In this document: positions 8,445 to 17,427 of the stretch, piece after piece
Layout: each line of letters starts with the position of its first letter
Numbering within the stretch: position 1 is the first letter of the stretch
Assembly (NCBI RefSeq): GCF_000024165.1
Contig: NC_013194.1
Coordinates: forward strand, 2,666,001-2,730,000
Direction: 5' to 3'
Origin: Accumulibacter phosphatis
GTDB lineage: Bacteria > Pseudomonadota > Gammaproteobacteria > Burkholderiales > Rhodocyclaceae
DNA: 64,000 nucleotides
Made by a program: the position numbers and the translations under genes
The notes under the pieces: generated by a model
Databases searched by the model: none
Told to the model about the DNA's origin: nothing
The model's input: only the letters and a program-made list of their open reading frames with translations

Positions 8445-10322
8445 TCAGTGTGCTGCTCCCTGGGTCTGTAGCAGCGGCGACTTGAGGGGCCCGTTGACCG
8501 ACACCGACTTGGCGTTGTGATCGGCGCGTCCGCGCATCTGCACGTCCATGCGGCCACGAATCTGCAGGTCGCGGCTGATTTCCAGCTGACCCGTGGACTG
8601 CATCAGGCCGGCGTTGATGACCAGCCTGGAGAAGCGATAGGCGGTCGGGGTCAGCCTGATGGCGCCGGACAACTGTTCAAAGCGGGTTCCGCCACCGAGC
8701 GTTGCCGGCGTGCTCGACACCCGGCGAACCGCTTCGGGAAGATCGATGCCGCCAAGGACCCCCCGGTCCATCGTGAACTCGCCGTCCGCGTAGAGCGCCA
8801 AGAGTAGCGTCGGCCAGCTTTCCGCGGTTGCCGAGAACTTGAGTCTGCCGGCTGCCTGGCCCTCGAACTGTCCGCCAATTCCGAACGCCTCGCCGAATCG
8901 CTTGGCATCGATGCGCTCGAACGACATCTCGCCAGCCAGGGCCGGTTGTCGCTCGGCGCGCAAGATGGCCGTCCCCTCGGCCAGGCCGCCAAAGATTCGC
9001 AGTTCCATACGCTCGATGACGAAGGCGTTGCCGAGGATCTCTCCCTTCACGGTCAGCGAGTCCATCAAGTAAGGCGACTGCGGTGCCGGGCGCCAACCGA
9101 GCCCCTCCAACTGGATCGCCACCCCACCAGCGATCGGCCTGGCCTCGAGCTGCAGGTTGCGATCGGGGGAATGCAGCGATACGGACTGGAGGAGCCCATC
9201 GGTGGACAGTCCGAACTCACCCTTCATCTCGTCGACGCCCAGCCCCGAGAAGGAGATCTCGGCCTTGTCGAGGGCCACATGCGATACTCCGGCCCTGGCT
9301 GACCCGCGCGCCGCCGACTCCAGCATCCGCGCAAGACTTCCCATGGTTTCGGCGGTCAACTGGATTCCGCTCAGCTGCACGTTGCGGAACACGATCCGCG
9401 GGGACAGCAGGGTAGCGAGTGCAGGTTGCAGGCGCATCTCGGCAACTCGGACAACGTTCCCTTCAGTTTCGGCGCCGAGGACGACCTTGCCGAGCAGCAA
9501 GCCGGGTTGGGGATAGAAGCTGACGCGCATTTCCCCGACCTTGGCGGGCTCGCCGGTGCTTTGCGCGAGAGCGCCTTCGACGGCGGGCAGATAGAGCGCA
9601 TAGGGGAAGAACATCGCCGTCAGGAAGACGACGACCGCCAGCAGTAACAAGCTCAGCATGCCGAGCAGCGGCCAGCCCAGACTGCGGATCTTACCGGCGC
9701 GCCGTATCGGTGCGAGGTCAGGCTGATCCATCGGCGTCCGCCGACTCGCACGTGCCCGCCAACGAGCCAGCAGCGACGGGGTCTCCTGGTCGGTGCTCGC
9801 CCCGATACTGGGAGGCCATGGCGGCGTGACTGCGCCCTGGGCCACGAAAACGGTACCGGAGTCCGGGCCGCCGGAAGACCCGGGCGTAGACGACGGGGGT
9901 GGGAGAGTCTTCGCGTTCTCTCGGTCACCCGACAGTGAGAGGCTTCGTCTGGCCGTCATCCCCGGGGCTACTGACGGAATCAGGGCCGACTCATCCTTGT
10001 TGCCATAGGTCGAGAACTCGGACGGCGGCTGGACGGCGTTGGCCCTCGCCCGCCGCCCATGCCGGCCGCCTTGAGTCCAGGCAGGATCCTTGTCGTCGCG
10101 GCGCTGGATGAAGCCGTCGTGTTCGAGTTCGCACAGCGCGTTCTGGGTTAACAATGGATTGCCGGTGCGGTCACACAGCTCCGCCACGGTAGCGTTTCCG
10201 TCGACGAGGATAAGCACCATCCGGACATTTCTCTGGACGACCCGCGTACGCTGTTGCATGGCCTCCTCGCCGGAAGCGGTCTTCGCGTAAATCAGGTCGG
10301 GATCAATCGGTGTTGGGTCCAT
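8445..10322 (-). CDS. AsmA-like membrane-anchored protein with cytoplasmic N-terminal domain
   Basis: A 625-residue protein. Residues 1-90 look like a small helical/winged-helix domain (RNVRMVLILVDGNATVAELCDRTG), resembling the HTH-like segment seen in PilZ- or FimV-associated proteins of this group. A low-complexity Pro/Ser linker follows, then one transmembrane helix at about 214-240. The rest is a large periplasmic region with AsmA C-terminal features (LSGIQLTAETMG, GEFTMDRGVLGGIDLPEAVRR, FEQLSGAIRLTPTAYRFSRL). AsmA-like proteins are linked to envelope lipid transport. The N-terminal domain on an AsmA body is unusual, and its role is unknown. Confidence 0.75.
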   Translation of the reverse strand: MDPTPIDPDLIYAKTASGEEAMQQRTRVVQRNVRMVLILVDGNATVAELCDRTGNPLLTQNALCELEHDGFIQRRDDKDPAWTQGGRHGRRARANAVQPPSEFSTYGNKDESALIPSVAPGMTARRSLSLSGDRENAKTLPPPSSTPGSSGGPDSGTVFVAQGAVTPPWPPSIGASTDQETPSLLARWRARASRRTPMDQPDLAPIRRAGKIRSLGWPLLGMLSLLLLAVVVFLTAMFFPYALYLPAVEGALAQSTGEPAKVGEMRVSFYPQPGLLLGKVVLGAETEGNVVRVAEMRLQPALATLLSPRIVFRNVQLSGIQLTAETMGSLARMLESAARGSARAGVSHVALDKAEISFSGLGVDEMKGEFGLSTDGLLQSVSLHSPDRNLQLEARPIAGGVAIQLEGLGWRPAPQSPYLMDSLTVKGEILGNAFVIERMELRIFGGLAEGTAILRAERQPALAGEMSFERIDAKRFGEAFGIGGQFEGQAAGRLKFSATAESWPTLLLALYADGEFTMDRGVLGGIDLPEAVRRVSSTPATLGGGTRFEQLSGAIRLTPTAYRFSRLVINAGLMQSTGQLEISRDLQIRGRMDVQMRGRADHNAKSVSVNGPLKSPLLQTQGAAH

Positions 10323-10770
10323 TCTTGTGGCAAGGCCTTGGCGTCAACGAATCGATGGGCACGGTTTCCGGCAAGGCCGAATTGTGCGCTTTGTTCGGGT
10401 GTGGGAAAAGCCGGAAAATGAGCGACGCGGCACCGATTGGTACGCCCATCGGCGCCGGCCAGCCGCACCAGTTGTCGCGACTTGCTGCGCAGCTTGCGCG
10501 CCAGTCGTGTGCCGGGCTTCGCCAATCGCCATGCGGGCGCGTGCCGTCGATCGATCACGATGATGCCTGTCGCTCCTTCTTCGCTCCATCGCCTCCTCCT
10601 GCAACAGGCGTCTGCCTAGGCGTCGATGGCCCCGACAAGCCGCGGCGTCAGTTGCCTGCTTCAGCTGCCTTTTTGACCCTCCGGCAGGCAGCCCAAGGGG
10701 GCTGGACCGCCACTCACCTCACGCGCCGTGGGCAATGGCCTGCGGCACGCCGGCGCGGGTTCGATGCTTG
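10323..10770 (+). other. Intergenic region, no gene recognised
   Basis: About 450 bp between the AsmA-like start and the tRNA-Asn promoter. Short open frames on both strands lack ribosome sites and resemble no family I recognise. The AsmA-like gene's promoter must lie here, but no near-consensus boxes were identified. Confidence 0.5.
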
Positions 10771-10799
10771 TTGACGAACAGCCTCCCAGTGACTAGAAT
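10771..10799 (+). promoter_or_regulatory. sigma70-type promoter of tRNA-Asn
   Basis: -35 TTGACG (10771-10776), 17-bp spacer and -10 TAGAAT (10794-10799), ending 14 nt before the tRNA 5' end. The -10 is the same TAGAAT used by the tRNA-Pro promoter in this window. Confidence 0.82.
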
Positions 10800-10813
10800 G
10801 CCGCCTCGCGTGT

Positions 10814-10889
10814 TCCTCGATAGCTCAGTCGGTAGAGCGTCGGACTGTTAATCCGTAGGTCCCTGGTTCGAGCCCAGGTCGGGGAGCCA
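10814..10889 (+). tRNA. tRNA-Asn (GUU)
   Basis: Acceptor TCCTCGA pairs with TCGGGGA with one G-U pair. D arm is TAGCTCAGTCGGTAGAGC, the anticodon GTT lies in CGGACTGTTAATCCG, the T loop is GTTCGAG, discriminator is G and CCA is encoded at 10887-10889. Confidence 0.97.
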
Positions 10890-10902
10890 AGATCACCAAC
10901 CA

Positions 10903-10935
10903 GCAAGCAGCCCGGCCATGCGCCGGGCTGCTTGC
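10903..10935 (+). terminator. Rho-independent-type terminator after tRNA-Asn
   Basis: A perfect 13-bp GC-rich stem (GCAAGCAGCCCGG and its complement) with a 7-nt loop begins 13 nt after the tRNA. The following T content is weak (GTTCACGCCTTTC), so termination may be imperfect. Confidence 0.75.
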
Positions 10936-11347
10936 GTTCACGCCTTTCACTCGTCCTGGCGCGAAACACTGATCTGTCTTCGTCGCCTTCCCGACACCTT
11001 CACCCTTACAGGACAGCGCTTGCCCTCCTGACGCGTTTCCCGCGCGACTCCCAGCCAAGCATCGCAAGGAAATGTAACAGAAAAGCCCGCGCTTGATGAT
11101 GCCGTTGCCGTCTGCGCTCCAGAAACCATGGTTGCCGTCGAGGTGGACCGGGCAATGGGGTGGGTCTATGCTAGTGGTTGTCAGGCTGGCTTCATCGCGG
11201 CCACCCCGTGCCCTTCAACGGCGAGCGTGGGCGGGCGATGGGCGGTTGAGCAAGACGCTGGTATTCAGTGGTAGGGGAGCGCGCAGGCGGGGGATGGCTC
11301 GTGAAGGGAGGTGATGGCATGTTGTTGCCGGCGCTGATTCGCTCGCG
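10936..11347. other. Intergenic region, no gene recognised
   Basis: About 410 bp between the tRNA terminator and the HD-GYP gene. No open frame with a ribosome site or family resemblance was seen. The segment just before 11348 contains GAAGGGAGG, which is too far from the ATG to be its ribosome site. Confidence 0.5.
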
Positions 11348-12589
11348 ATGAGTTTGAGAATCGATCTGAGAAGCGCCATTCTGGCGCTTTCCGACGCCCT
11401 CGATCTGGTCGGCGTAAACGACTTCCAGCACGGCAAGCGCGTGGCCATGATCGCGCGCGAGACGGCGATCAACATGGGCTTGCCCGAGCGACGCCTGGAC
11501 CGGCTGGTCTGCGGCTGTCTGCTGCACGACCTCGGCGTGTCATCGACCGCGGTGCAGCGTCGCCTGCTCAGGCAGGCCGACTGGGAAGACCGGCACATTC
11601 ACTGTGAGACGGGGTATCGGCTGTTGCAGCCTTTCAGTCATTTGTCGCTGGTTTCCCGGGCGGTCCGCTATCACCATACGCCCTGGGTCGACCTGCCGGC
11701 CGATCTCGGCGAGACCGACGCTCTCGACAGCAATCTGATCCTGCTCGGGGACCGGGTCGACGGCATGTTGCTGCAGCGCGGATTGGACAACCCGCTGTTC
11801 AACCGTCCAGGGATCGTCGAAGCGATCGTCGGGCTGGCTGGCCGCGAACTCTTGCCGGAGGCGGTTGACGCTTTTATCGCGGTAGCCAGCCGAGAAGCGT
11901 TCTGGATTGCTCTGGCGCCGCGTCACGTCCAGTCGTATTTGAACGATTTGCCACTGTCCGAGTGGCGAATGACCATCGATTTCCCCATGTTCGGTCACGT
12001 CGCCCGTCTCGTTTCGACGATTGTCGATGCCAAGAGTCACTTCACCGCGGCCCACTCGCTCGGTGTTGCGCAGTTGGCCCGTCACCTCGGGCAGAGGTCG
12101 GGGCTGACGGCGGACTCCCTGGCGAAGGTCGAGGTGGCCGGTCTGATGCATGATGTGGGCAAGTTGTGCGTTCCCGATGAGATCATCGACAAGCGTGCGC
12201 GCCTGACGCCTCTGGAGTTCTCGGTGATGGAGCGGCACAGCTTCGAGACCTATCAGATTCTGCGGCATGTTCCCGGGCTCGAGCAGGTTGCCGAATGGGC
12301 CGCCTTTCACCATGAGGCACTCAATGGCCAGGGCTATCCTTTTCGGCGCAGCGCCGCACGCCTGTCGACCGAGGCGCGAATTGTCGCGGTTGCCGATGTT
12401 TTCCAGGCCCTGGCCCAGGAGCGTCCTTACCGCGGCCCGCAACCTGTCGACGTGATTGGCGGGATTCTCGGCGAGTTCGTCAAGCGCGGGGTTCTCGACG
12501 GCGATCTGGTGGCCTTGGCCTGTGAGGACCTCGACGGCAGCTGGCGTGCCGCCACGCTGCCCTGGTCGGGCGATGGCGGCGGGGGTTGA
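11348..12589 (+). CDS. Tandem HD / HD-GYP domain protein, probable c-di-GMP phosphodiesterase
   Basis: A 413-residue soluble protein with two HD modules. The N-terminal one has H60-D61 (CLLHDLGVSS) plus a downstream HH pair. The C-terminal one is a fuller HD-GYP domain, with H268-D269 (GLMHDVGKLCVPDEIIDK), H321-H322 and a GYP triad at 329-331 (HHEALNGQGYP). HD-GYP enzymes hydrolyse c-di-GMP using a metal centre. No receiver or membrane domain is attached, so the input is unknown. The double-HD form resembles the DUF3391-free architecture common in Rhodocyclales. It converges on glpK. Confidence 0.88.
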   Translation: MSLRIDLRSAILALSDALDLVGVNDFQHGKRVAMIARETAINMGLPERRLDRLVCGCLLHDLGVSSTAVQRRLLRQADWEDRHIHCETGYRLLQPFSHLSLVSRAVRYHHTPWVDLPADLGETDALDSNLILLGDRVDGMLLQRGLDNPLFNRPGIVEAIVGLAGRELLPEAVDAFIAVASREAFWIALAPRHVQSYLNDLPLSEWRMTIDFPMFGHVARLVSTIVDAKSHFTAAHSLGVAQLARHLGQRSGLTADSLAKVEVAGLMHDVGKLCVPDEIIDKRARLTPLEFSVMERHSFETYQILRHVPGLEQVAEWAAFHHEALNGQGYPFRRSAARLSTEARIVAVADVFQALAQERPYRGPQPVDVIGGILGEFVKRGVLDGDLVALACEDLDGSWRAATLPWSGDGGGG

Positions 12590-12614
12590 GCCGCAGCGGC
12601 GAGCGGTGCGGGTT

Positions 12615-14126
12615 TCAGTCGGCGATTGCCCAGTGCAGACAACGCTGGACAGCGCGCCGCCAGCCGCCGAGCAGGGCTGTACGCTGTGCATCCGACATTG
12701 CGGGTTCGAAGCGGCGCTCGGCGCGCCACAGGGAAGCGAGCTCGGCCTCGTCCTGCCAGAATCCGACGGCCAGTCCGGCGAGGTAGGCGGCGCCGAGCGC
12801 CGTTGTCTCGGTGACCCTGGGACGGACCACCGGCACGCCGAGCAGGTCGGCCTGAAACTGCAGCAGCAGATCGTTGGCGCCGCCGCCGCCGTCGACGCGC
12901 AACTCGCGCAGACGCTCGCCGGCATCCAATTCCATCGCCCTCAATACCTCGGCACTCTGAAAGGCGATCGCTTCGAGCGTCGCGCGGGCGATGTGCGCCC
13001 GGGTCGTACCGCGCGTCATGCCGAGCAGGGCGCCGCGCGCATAGGGATCCCAGTACGGGGCGCCGAGCCCGGTGTGGGCGGGGACCAGATAGACGCCGCC
13101 AGTGTCGGGTACCGAGGCCGCCAGTGCTTCGATCTCGTCCGAGCGGGAAATCATCGCGAGCCCGTCGCGCAGCCATTGCACCGCGGCGCCACCCATGAAT
13201 ACGCTGCCTTCGAGCAGGTAAGTGGTCTGTCCGAGGCGCCGCCAGCCGATCGTCGTGAGCATCCGGTGCGCCGAGTTCATGGCCCGTGCACCGGTGTTGA
13301 GCAGCAGGAAACAGCCGGTCCCGTAGGTATTCTTGGCCATGCCCGGTTCCAGGCAGGCCTGCCCGTAGGTCGCCGCCTGCTGGTCGCCGGCGATGCCGGC
13401 CAGCGGGATCGGGGCGCCGAGCAGGTCGCTGGCCAGCAAGCCCACGACGCCGCTGCTGTCGACGACCCGCGGCAACACGGCCGGCGGGACATCGAGCAGG
13501 GCCAGCAGTTCGTCATCCCAGCGCAGGCGCCTGATGTCGTAGAGCAGCGTGCGCGAGGCGTTCGACGGATCAGTGACGTGCACCCGGCCGCCCGACAGCT
13601 TCCACGCCAACCAGCTATCGATCGTCCCGAAAGCGAGCTCGCCGCGCTCGGCGCGGGCGCGCGCGCCGGGGATGTGATCGAGCAGCCATTTCAGCTTGGT
13701 TCCGGAGAAGTAGGCGTCGAGGACCAACCCGGTGCGCTGGCCGAACAGCTCGGCATGACCCGCTCGCGCCATGGAATCGCAGAGTCCGGCGGTCCGCCGG
13801 TCCTGCCAGACGATGGCCCGGTGCAGGGGTTCGCCGCTGGCCCGGTCCCAGAGAACGGTCGTCTCGCGCTGGTTGGTGAGACCGACGGCGGCGATCTGGC
13901 TGGCCGCGATGCCACTGTCGCGCAACACGGCACGTGCCACGGCGAGTTGTGTCTGCCAGATATCGTTGGCGTCGTGCTCGACCCAGCCGGGTTGCGGATA
14001 GTGCTGGGTGTACTCCTGTTGGGCGAGCGCGCGGATGCTGCCGTCGCGTGCGAAGACGATGGCGCGCGAACTGGTCGTCCCCTGGTCGAGTGCCAGAACG
14101 AATTGTTCGCGGGTGGTCGCTGCCAT
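12615..14126 (-). CDS. glpK: Glycerol kinase
   Basis: Phosphorylates glycerol to glycerol 3-phosphate with ATP (503 aa from the chosen start, family ~500). FGGY-family motifs: ALDQGTTSSRAIVF near the N-terminus, GLTNQRETTVLWDR, the glycerol-site HRAIVWQDRR, GIAGDQQAATYGQ, and KNTYGTGCFLLLN with the adenosine site further on (GGGGANDLLLQFQADLLG). The ATG at 14126 was preferred over an upstream in-frame GTG because AGGAG lies 8-9 nt before it and MAATTREQF leads directly into the conserved strand. No glpF, glpD or glpR is adjacent. Confidence 0.97.
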   Translation of the reverse strand: MAATTREQFVLALDQGTTSSRAIVFARDGSIRALAQQEYTQHYPQPGWVEHDANDIWQTQLAVARAVLRDSGIAASQIAAVGLTNQRETTVLWDRASGEPLHRAIVWQDRRTAGLCDSMARAGHAELFGQRTGLVLDAYFSGTKLKWLLDHIPGARARAERGELAFGTIDSWLAWKLSGGRVHVTDPSNASRTLLYDIRRLRWDDELLALLDVPPAVLPRVVDSSGVVGLLASDLLGAPIPLAGIAGDQQAATYGQACLEPGMAKNTYGTGCFLLLNTGARAMNSAHRMLTTIGWRRLGQTTYLLEGSVFMGGAAVQWLRDGLAMISRSDEIEALAASVPDTGGVYLVPAHTGLGAPYWDPYARGALLGMTRGTTRAHIARATLEAIAFQSAEVLRAMELDAGERLRELRVDGGGGANDLLLQFQADLLGVPVVRPRVTETTALGAAYLAGLAVGFWQDEAELASLWRAERRFEPAMSDAQRTALLGGWRRAVQRCLHWAIAD

Positions 14127-14212
14127 TGGGCAATCTCCTGCGAGGAAAGAAGAAACAGAGGCTGGGTCGACCACGCGAACGATCGGGTGCGGCCGTGGCC
14201 GCCGCCGCCGCG

Positions 14213-14794
14213 CTACTCCCTGACGATCAGTTCGGCGATCCAGCGTTTGAAGTCGGCGATCCCCGGATCGTAGCGTTCGCAGGCCATCAGGCTCTGTCCG
14301 AAAACGTAGGCGTAGAGCAGCAGACTACGGCTTTTCGCCTCGCTTTCCGAGACGCCGCGGGCGACAAAGAGCTTGCGTGTGCATTCGAGGCGCCAGGTAT
14401 CGACCTCCTCGACGACGGCTGCTGCCTCGGCGTCCCGCCTGGCCCACTCGCGCACGGCCAGCTCGATCGAAATTCCCTTGCGGTTGCGCGTGGCTCCGTA
14501 GACGTCGATCAGATGCAGCAACTGCTCGCGCTCCAGGCCGGGAGCGGCGACGCTCTGCTTGTGAATGTCGCGGATGCGGCCATCCCGCCAGGTCTGCAGG
14601 ACGGCATTGAAGAGATCCTGGCGGTCCTTGAAGTGCCAGTAGAAGCTGCCCTTGGTGACGCCGAAATTCTTCGCCAGGACCTCGATTCGCATTCCCTGTA
14701 CACCCTGCTCGGCAAGAACCTCGATTGCCGCCTCGATCCAGCCGCTGCGGTCGAGTGGCGCACGGGGCCTGGTTTTTTCCGACTTCATCGTCAT
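14213..14794 (-). CDS. TetR/AcrR-family transcriptional regulator
   Basis: A 193-residue repressor. The N-terminal helix-turn-helix is GMRIEVLAKNFGVTKGSFYWHFKDRQ (read here in parts: VLAKNFGVTKGSFYWHF), and the C-terminal half (REWARRDAEAAAVVEEVD) is a ligand/dimer domain. AAAGGA precedes the ATG at 14794; a second ATG follows two codons later. It is divergent from etfBA, and palindromes overlapping both promoters lie between them. Control of the etf/acyl-CoA dehydrogenase genes in response to an acyl-CoA is a reasonable inference, not shown. glpK downstream on the same strand may be unrelated. Confidence 0.9.
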   Translation of the reverse strand: MTMKSEKTRPRAPLDRSGWIEAAIEVLAEQGVQGMRIEVLAKNFGVTKGSFYWHFKDRQDLFNAVLQTWRDGRIRDIHKQSVAAPGLEREQLLHLIDVYGATRNRKGISIELAVREWARRDAEAAAVVEEVDTWRLECTRKLFVARGVSESEAKSRSLLLYAYVFGQSLMACERYDPGIADFKRWIAELIVRE

Positions 14795-14864
14795 CTGGTC
14801 CTTTCCTGAATCACGCCGCTGAGGCAATATGCTAAATTCACGTGCAGCAGCCATGGCAAGCGTC

Positions 14865-14893
14865 TTGACAGCCATCGCTCCATACGGTACCGT
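14865..14893 (+). promoter_or_regulatory. Probable etfBA promoter
   Basis: A consensus -35 TTGACA (14865-14870), a 17-bp spacer and a weaker -10 TACCGT (14888-14893). The -10 sits inside the palindrome at 14883-14894. Confidence 0.55.
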
Positions 14894-14918
14894 ACGCCAT
14901 CCATACGACTAAGTATGG
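14883..14918. promoter_or_regulatory. Two palindromic operators between the TetR gene and etfB
   Basis: TACGGTACCGTA (14883-14894) is a perfect 12-bp palindrome. CCATAC-(GACTAA)-GTATGG (14901-14906 and 14913-14918) is a 6-bp inverted repeat, and both contain CCATACG. The first overlaps the etf -10 and the second the predicted start region of the TetR gene, whose promoter may be TTGACA (14950-14945) with GACAAT (14927-14922). This is the arrangement expected of an autoregulated TetR repressor controlling a divergent operon. Confidence 0.65.
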
Positions 14919-15011
14919 TCTATTGTCCGGTCAGAATTCGTCAATGTCAAACGCGGGCGGTCGCGAAAGCGATTGCCATCGATTGCCGTGTCGTCATTAA
15001 GGAGAGAAAAC

Positions 15012-15761
15012 TTGAAGATCCTCGTTCCAGTCAAACGGGTGGTGGATTACAACGTCAAGGTTCGCGTCAAGTCCGACGCGAGCGATGTTGATCTGGCCAA
15101 CGTCAAGATGTCAATGAACCCCTTCGACGAAATTGCCGTCGAGGAGGCGGTTCGCCTCAGGGAAGCCGGTGTCGCCACGGAAGTGGTCGTCGTTTCCGCC
15201 GGCGTCGCCAATTGTCAGGAAACCCTGCGTACGGCGATGGCGATTGGCGCCGATCGCGGCATCCTGATTCAGACCGACGGCGAACTGCAGCCGCTCGCCG
15301 TCGCCAAGCTGCTGAAGGCGGTCTGCGACAAGGAGCAACCGCAGATCGTCATTTGCGGCAAGCAGGCGATCGACGACGACGCCAATCAGACCGGCCAGAT
15401 GCTCGCCGGTCTGCTCAACCGGCCGCAGGCTACGTTTGCCTCGAAGATCGTGGTCGCCGGCACGCAGGCCACGGTGACGCGCGAGATCGACGGTGGTCTG
15501 GAAACCATCGAAGTGCCATTGCCGGCGGTCTTGACGGCCGATCTGCGGCTCAACGAACCGCGTTATGCGACCCTGCCCAACATCATGAAAGCGAAGAAGA
15601 AGCCGCTCGAAACGACCAACCCGGCGGCGCTTGGTGTCGATGTCACGCCGCGTCTGAAGACCCTCAAGGTCGCCGAACCGGCCAAGCGGACGGCCGGCAT
15701 CAAGGTCGCCGATGCCGCCGACCTGGTAATGAAACTCAAGACTGAAGCGAAGGTGATCTGA
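15012..15761 (+). CDS. etfB: Electron transfer flavoprotein, beta subunit
   Basis: With EtfA it forms the heterodimer that carries electrons from acyl-CoA dehydrogenases to ETF:ubiquinone oxidoreductase. It is 249 aa, the usual length. MKILVPVKRVVDYNVKVRVK opens the chain, and the ETF signature AVEEAVRLREAG and the AMP-site region CGKQAIDDDANQTGQ are present. The start is a TTG at 15012, preceded by AAGGAG; the frame extends 13 codons upstream to an ATG without similarity. It is followed 2 nt later by etfA. Confidence 0.97.
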   Translation: MKILVPVKRVVDYNVKVRVKSDASDVDLANVKMSMNPFDEIAVEEAVRLREAGVATEVVVVSAGVANCQETLRTAMAIGADRGILIQTDGELQPLAVAKLLKAVCDKEQPQIVICGKQAIDDDANQTGQMLAGLLNRPQATFASKIVVAGTQATVTREIDGGLETIEVPLPAVLTADLRLNEPRYATLPNIMKAKKKPLETTNPAALGVDVTPRLKTLKVAEPAKRTAGIKVADAADLVMKLKTEAKVI

Positions 15762-15763
15762 CC

Positions 15764-16696
15764 ATGACCATTCTCGTAATTGCCGAACACGACAATTCTT
15801 CGATCAAGGCGGCAACGCTCAACGCCGTCACCGCGGCGACCCGGATCGGCGGCGATATCCACCTGCTGGTTGCCGGCAGTGCTTGCACGACAGCCGCCGA
15901 GGCCGCGGCACGGATCGCCGGGGTGAGCAAGGTGCTGGTTGCCGACGCTGCCCACTATGCCGATCAGTCGCCCGAGAATCTGGCGGCGCTGGTGGTGGCG
16001 AATGCCGCGGACTATGGCCACATCCTCGCGCCGGCGACGACCGGCGGCAAGAACTTCATGCCGCGCGTCGCCGCGCTGCTCGACGTGGCGCAGATCTCGG
16101 AGATCTCCGCCGTCGAGTCTGCCGACACCTTCGCCCGCCCGATCTACGCCGGCAATGTCATCGCCACCGTCAAGTCGTCCGACCCGGTGAAGGTCATCAC
16201 CGTCCGGTCAACGGCTTTCGAAGCGGCTGGCGAGGGCGGCAGTGCGCCCATCGAGGCCCTGGCAGCCGGCGCCGACCTCGGCCTGAGCAAGCTGCTCGGG
16301 CGGGAACTCACCAAGTCGGAGCGTCCTGAACTCACCGCCGCCAAGGTCATCGTTTCGGGTGGGCGCGGCATGGGCAATGGCGAGAACTTCCATGGGTTGC
16401 TCGAGCCTCTGGCCGACAAACTGGGTGCGGCGTTGGGCGCCTCGCGCGCGGCGGTCGATGCGGGGTTCGCTCCGAACGACTATCAGGTCGGCCAGACCGG
16501 CAAGATCGTCGCACCGCAGTTGTACATCGCGGTCGGCATTTCGGGTGCAATCCAGCATCTGGCCGGCATGAAGGACAGCAAGGTGATCGTGGCGATCAAC
16601 AAGGACGCCGAAGCGCCGATTTTCCAGGTGGCCGACTACGGACTGGTTGGCGACCTGTTCGAGGTGCTCCCGGCACTGGTGGCAGAACTCGGCTGA
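15764..16696 (+). CDS. etfA: Electron transfer flavoprotein, alpha subunit
   Basis: The FAD-binding subunit of ETF (310 aa). The N-terminal domain begins TILVIAEHDNSSIKAATLN. The C-terminal FAD domain has VSGGRGMGNGENF, the GASRAAVDAGFAPNDYQVGQ segment with the conserved Arg, TGKIVAPQLYIAVGISGAIQ and AINKDAEAPIFQVADYGLVG. It is translationally close to etfB (2-nt gap). The acyl-CoA dehydrogenase that would feed it is 2.1 kb downstream on the same strand. Confidence 0.97.
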   Translation: MTILVIAEHDNSSIKAATLNAVTAATRIGGDIHLLVAGSACTTAAEAAARIAGVSKVLVADAAHYADQSPENLAALVVANAADYGHILAPATTGGKNFMPRVAALLDVAQISEISAVESADTFARPIYAGNVIATVKSSDPVKVITVRSTAFEAAGEGGSAPIEALAAGADLGLSKLLGRELTKSERPELTAAKVIVSGGRGMGNGENFHGLLEPLADKLGAALGASRAAVDAGFAPNDYQVGQTGKIVAPQLYIAVGISGAIQHLAGMKDSKVIVAINKDAEAPIFQVADYGLVGDLFEVLPALVAELG

Positions 16697-16718
16697 TCGG
16701 CAGCGGACGGCGGGCAGC

Positions 16719-17384
16719 ATGAATTTGCCGGATGGCCTGCTGGACGGGAGCTGGACCTTGACGGCCTGGCTCCTGTTCGTGCCCCTCGCGCTGTTTGCCG
16801 TGTGGCAGGCGCCTTGGGCTGTCCTGGCCGACAGCGTCCGCCTGAACGCCTTTCTGGGCATGATCGTTGCGCTGATCTTGCTCTGGCAGATGAAGGCCGG
16901 GATCAAGCCGGGTCTGTCGCTGCACCTGCTTGGTGCGACGGTGTTTGCCCTGTCCTTCGGATGGGCTCTGGCCTTTGTCGGTCTCTGCCTGGTTCTCGTC
17001 GGGGTGAGCCTGAACGGTGCCGCCGGCTGGCAGGCTTTCGCGGCCAACGCCCTGTTGATGGCGGGGGTCGGCGTAGCCGCCAGCCACGCGCTGCATCAAC
17101 TGGTCAGGCGACTGCTGCCGCCGCAACTCTTCGTCTACATCTTCTGTAACGGTTTCTTCGCGTCGGCGCTGGCGGTGATGGCCGTCGGCGTGGTCTCTTG
17201 CCTGGTCTTTGCGGCGGCCGGAACCTATCCTGCAGACTACCTGACCGGCGAATATCTGCCGTACTTCCTTCTGCTCGGTTTTTCCGAGGCGTGGCTTTCG
17301 GGAATGCTGACGACGCTCTTTGCCGTCTATCGCCCGGACTTGCTGGCGGATTTCAAGGACGCACAGTTTCTCGGAAAGAAATGA
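16719..17384 (+). CDS. CbiM-like / COG3235 integral membrane protein
   Basis: A 221-residue protein with about six hydrophobic helices. It begins MNLPDGLLDGSW, the form of the N-terminal metal-site segment of the CbiM/NikM energy-coupling-factor family (MHIPDG...), but with Asn in place of the His that normally ligates Co/Ni. Conserved helix ends include ALHQLVRRLLPPQLFVYIFCNGFF and GFSEAWLSGMLTTLF. The gene starts 22 nt after etfA and is followed by a FimV-like gene, inside what would otherwise be an etf-acyl-CoA dehydrogenase operon. The function is unknown; a metal or cofactor role is possible from fold only. Confidence 0.65.
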   Translation: MNLPDGLLDGSWTLTAWLLFVPLALFAVWQAPWAVLADSVRLNAFLGMIVALILLWQMKAGIKPGLSLHLLGATVFALSFGWALAFVGLCLVLVGVSLNGAAGWQAFAANALLMAGVGVAASHALHQLVRRLLPPQLFVYIFCNGFFASALAVMAVGVVSCLVFAAAGTYPADYLTGEYLPYFLLLGFSEAWLSGMLTTLFAVYRPDLLADFKDAQFLGKK

Positions 17385-17427
17385 CTCGTTCTCGCGAACT
17401 CTTTGCCCAACCAGGAGCGCTTTCCTG

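Noticed and set aside
10310..10774. 154-codon ORF in the gap before tRNA-Asn
   Set aside because: It has no ribosome site, a composition-driven Arg/Ala/Pro content, and overlaps the start of the AsmA-like gene.
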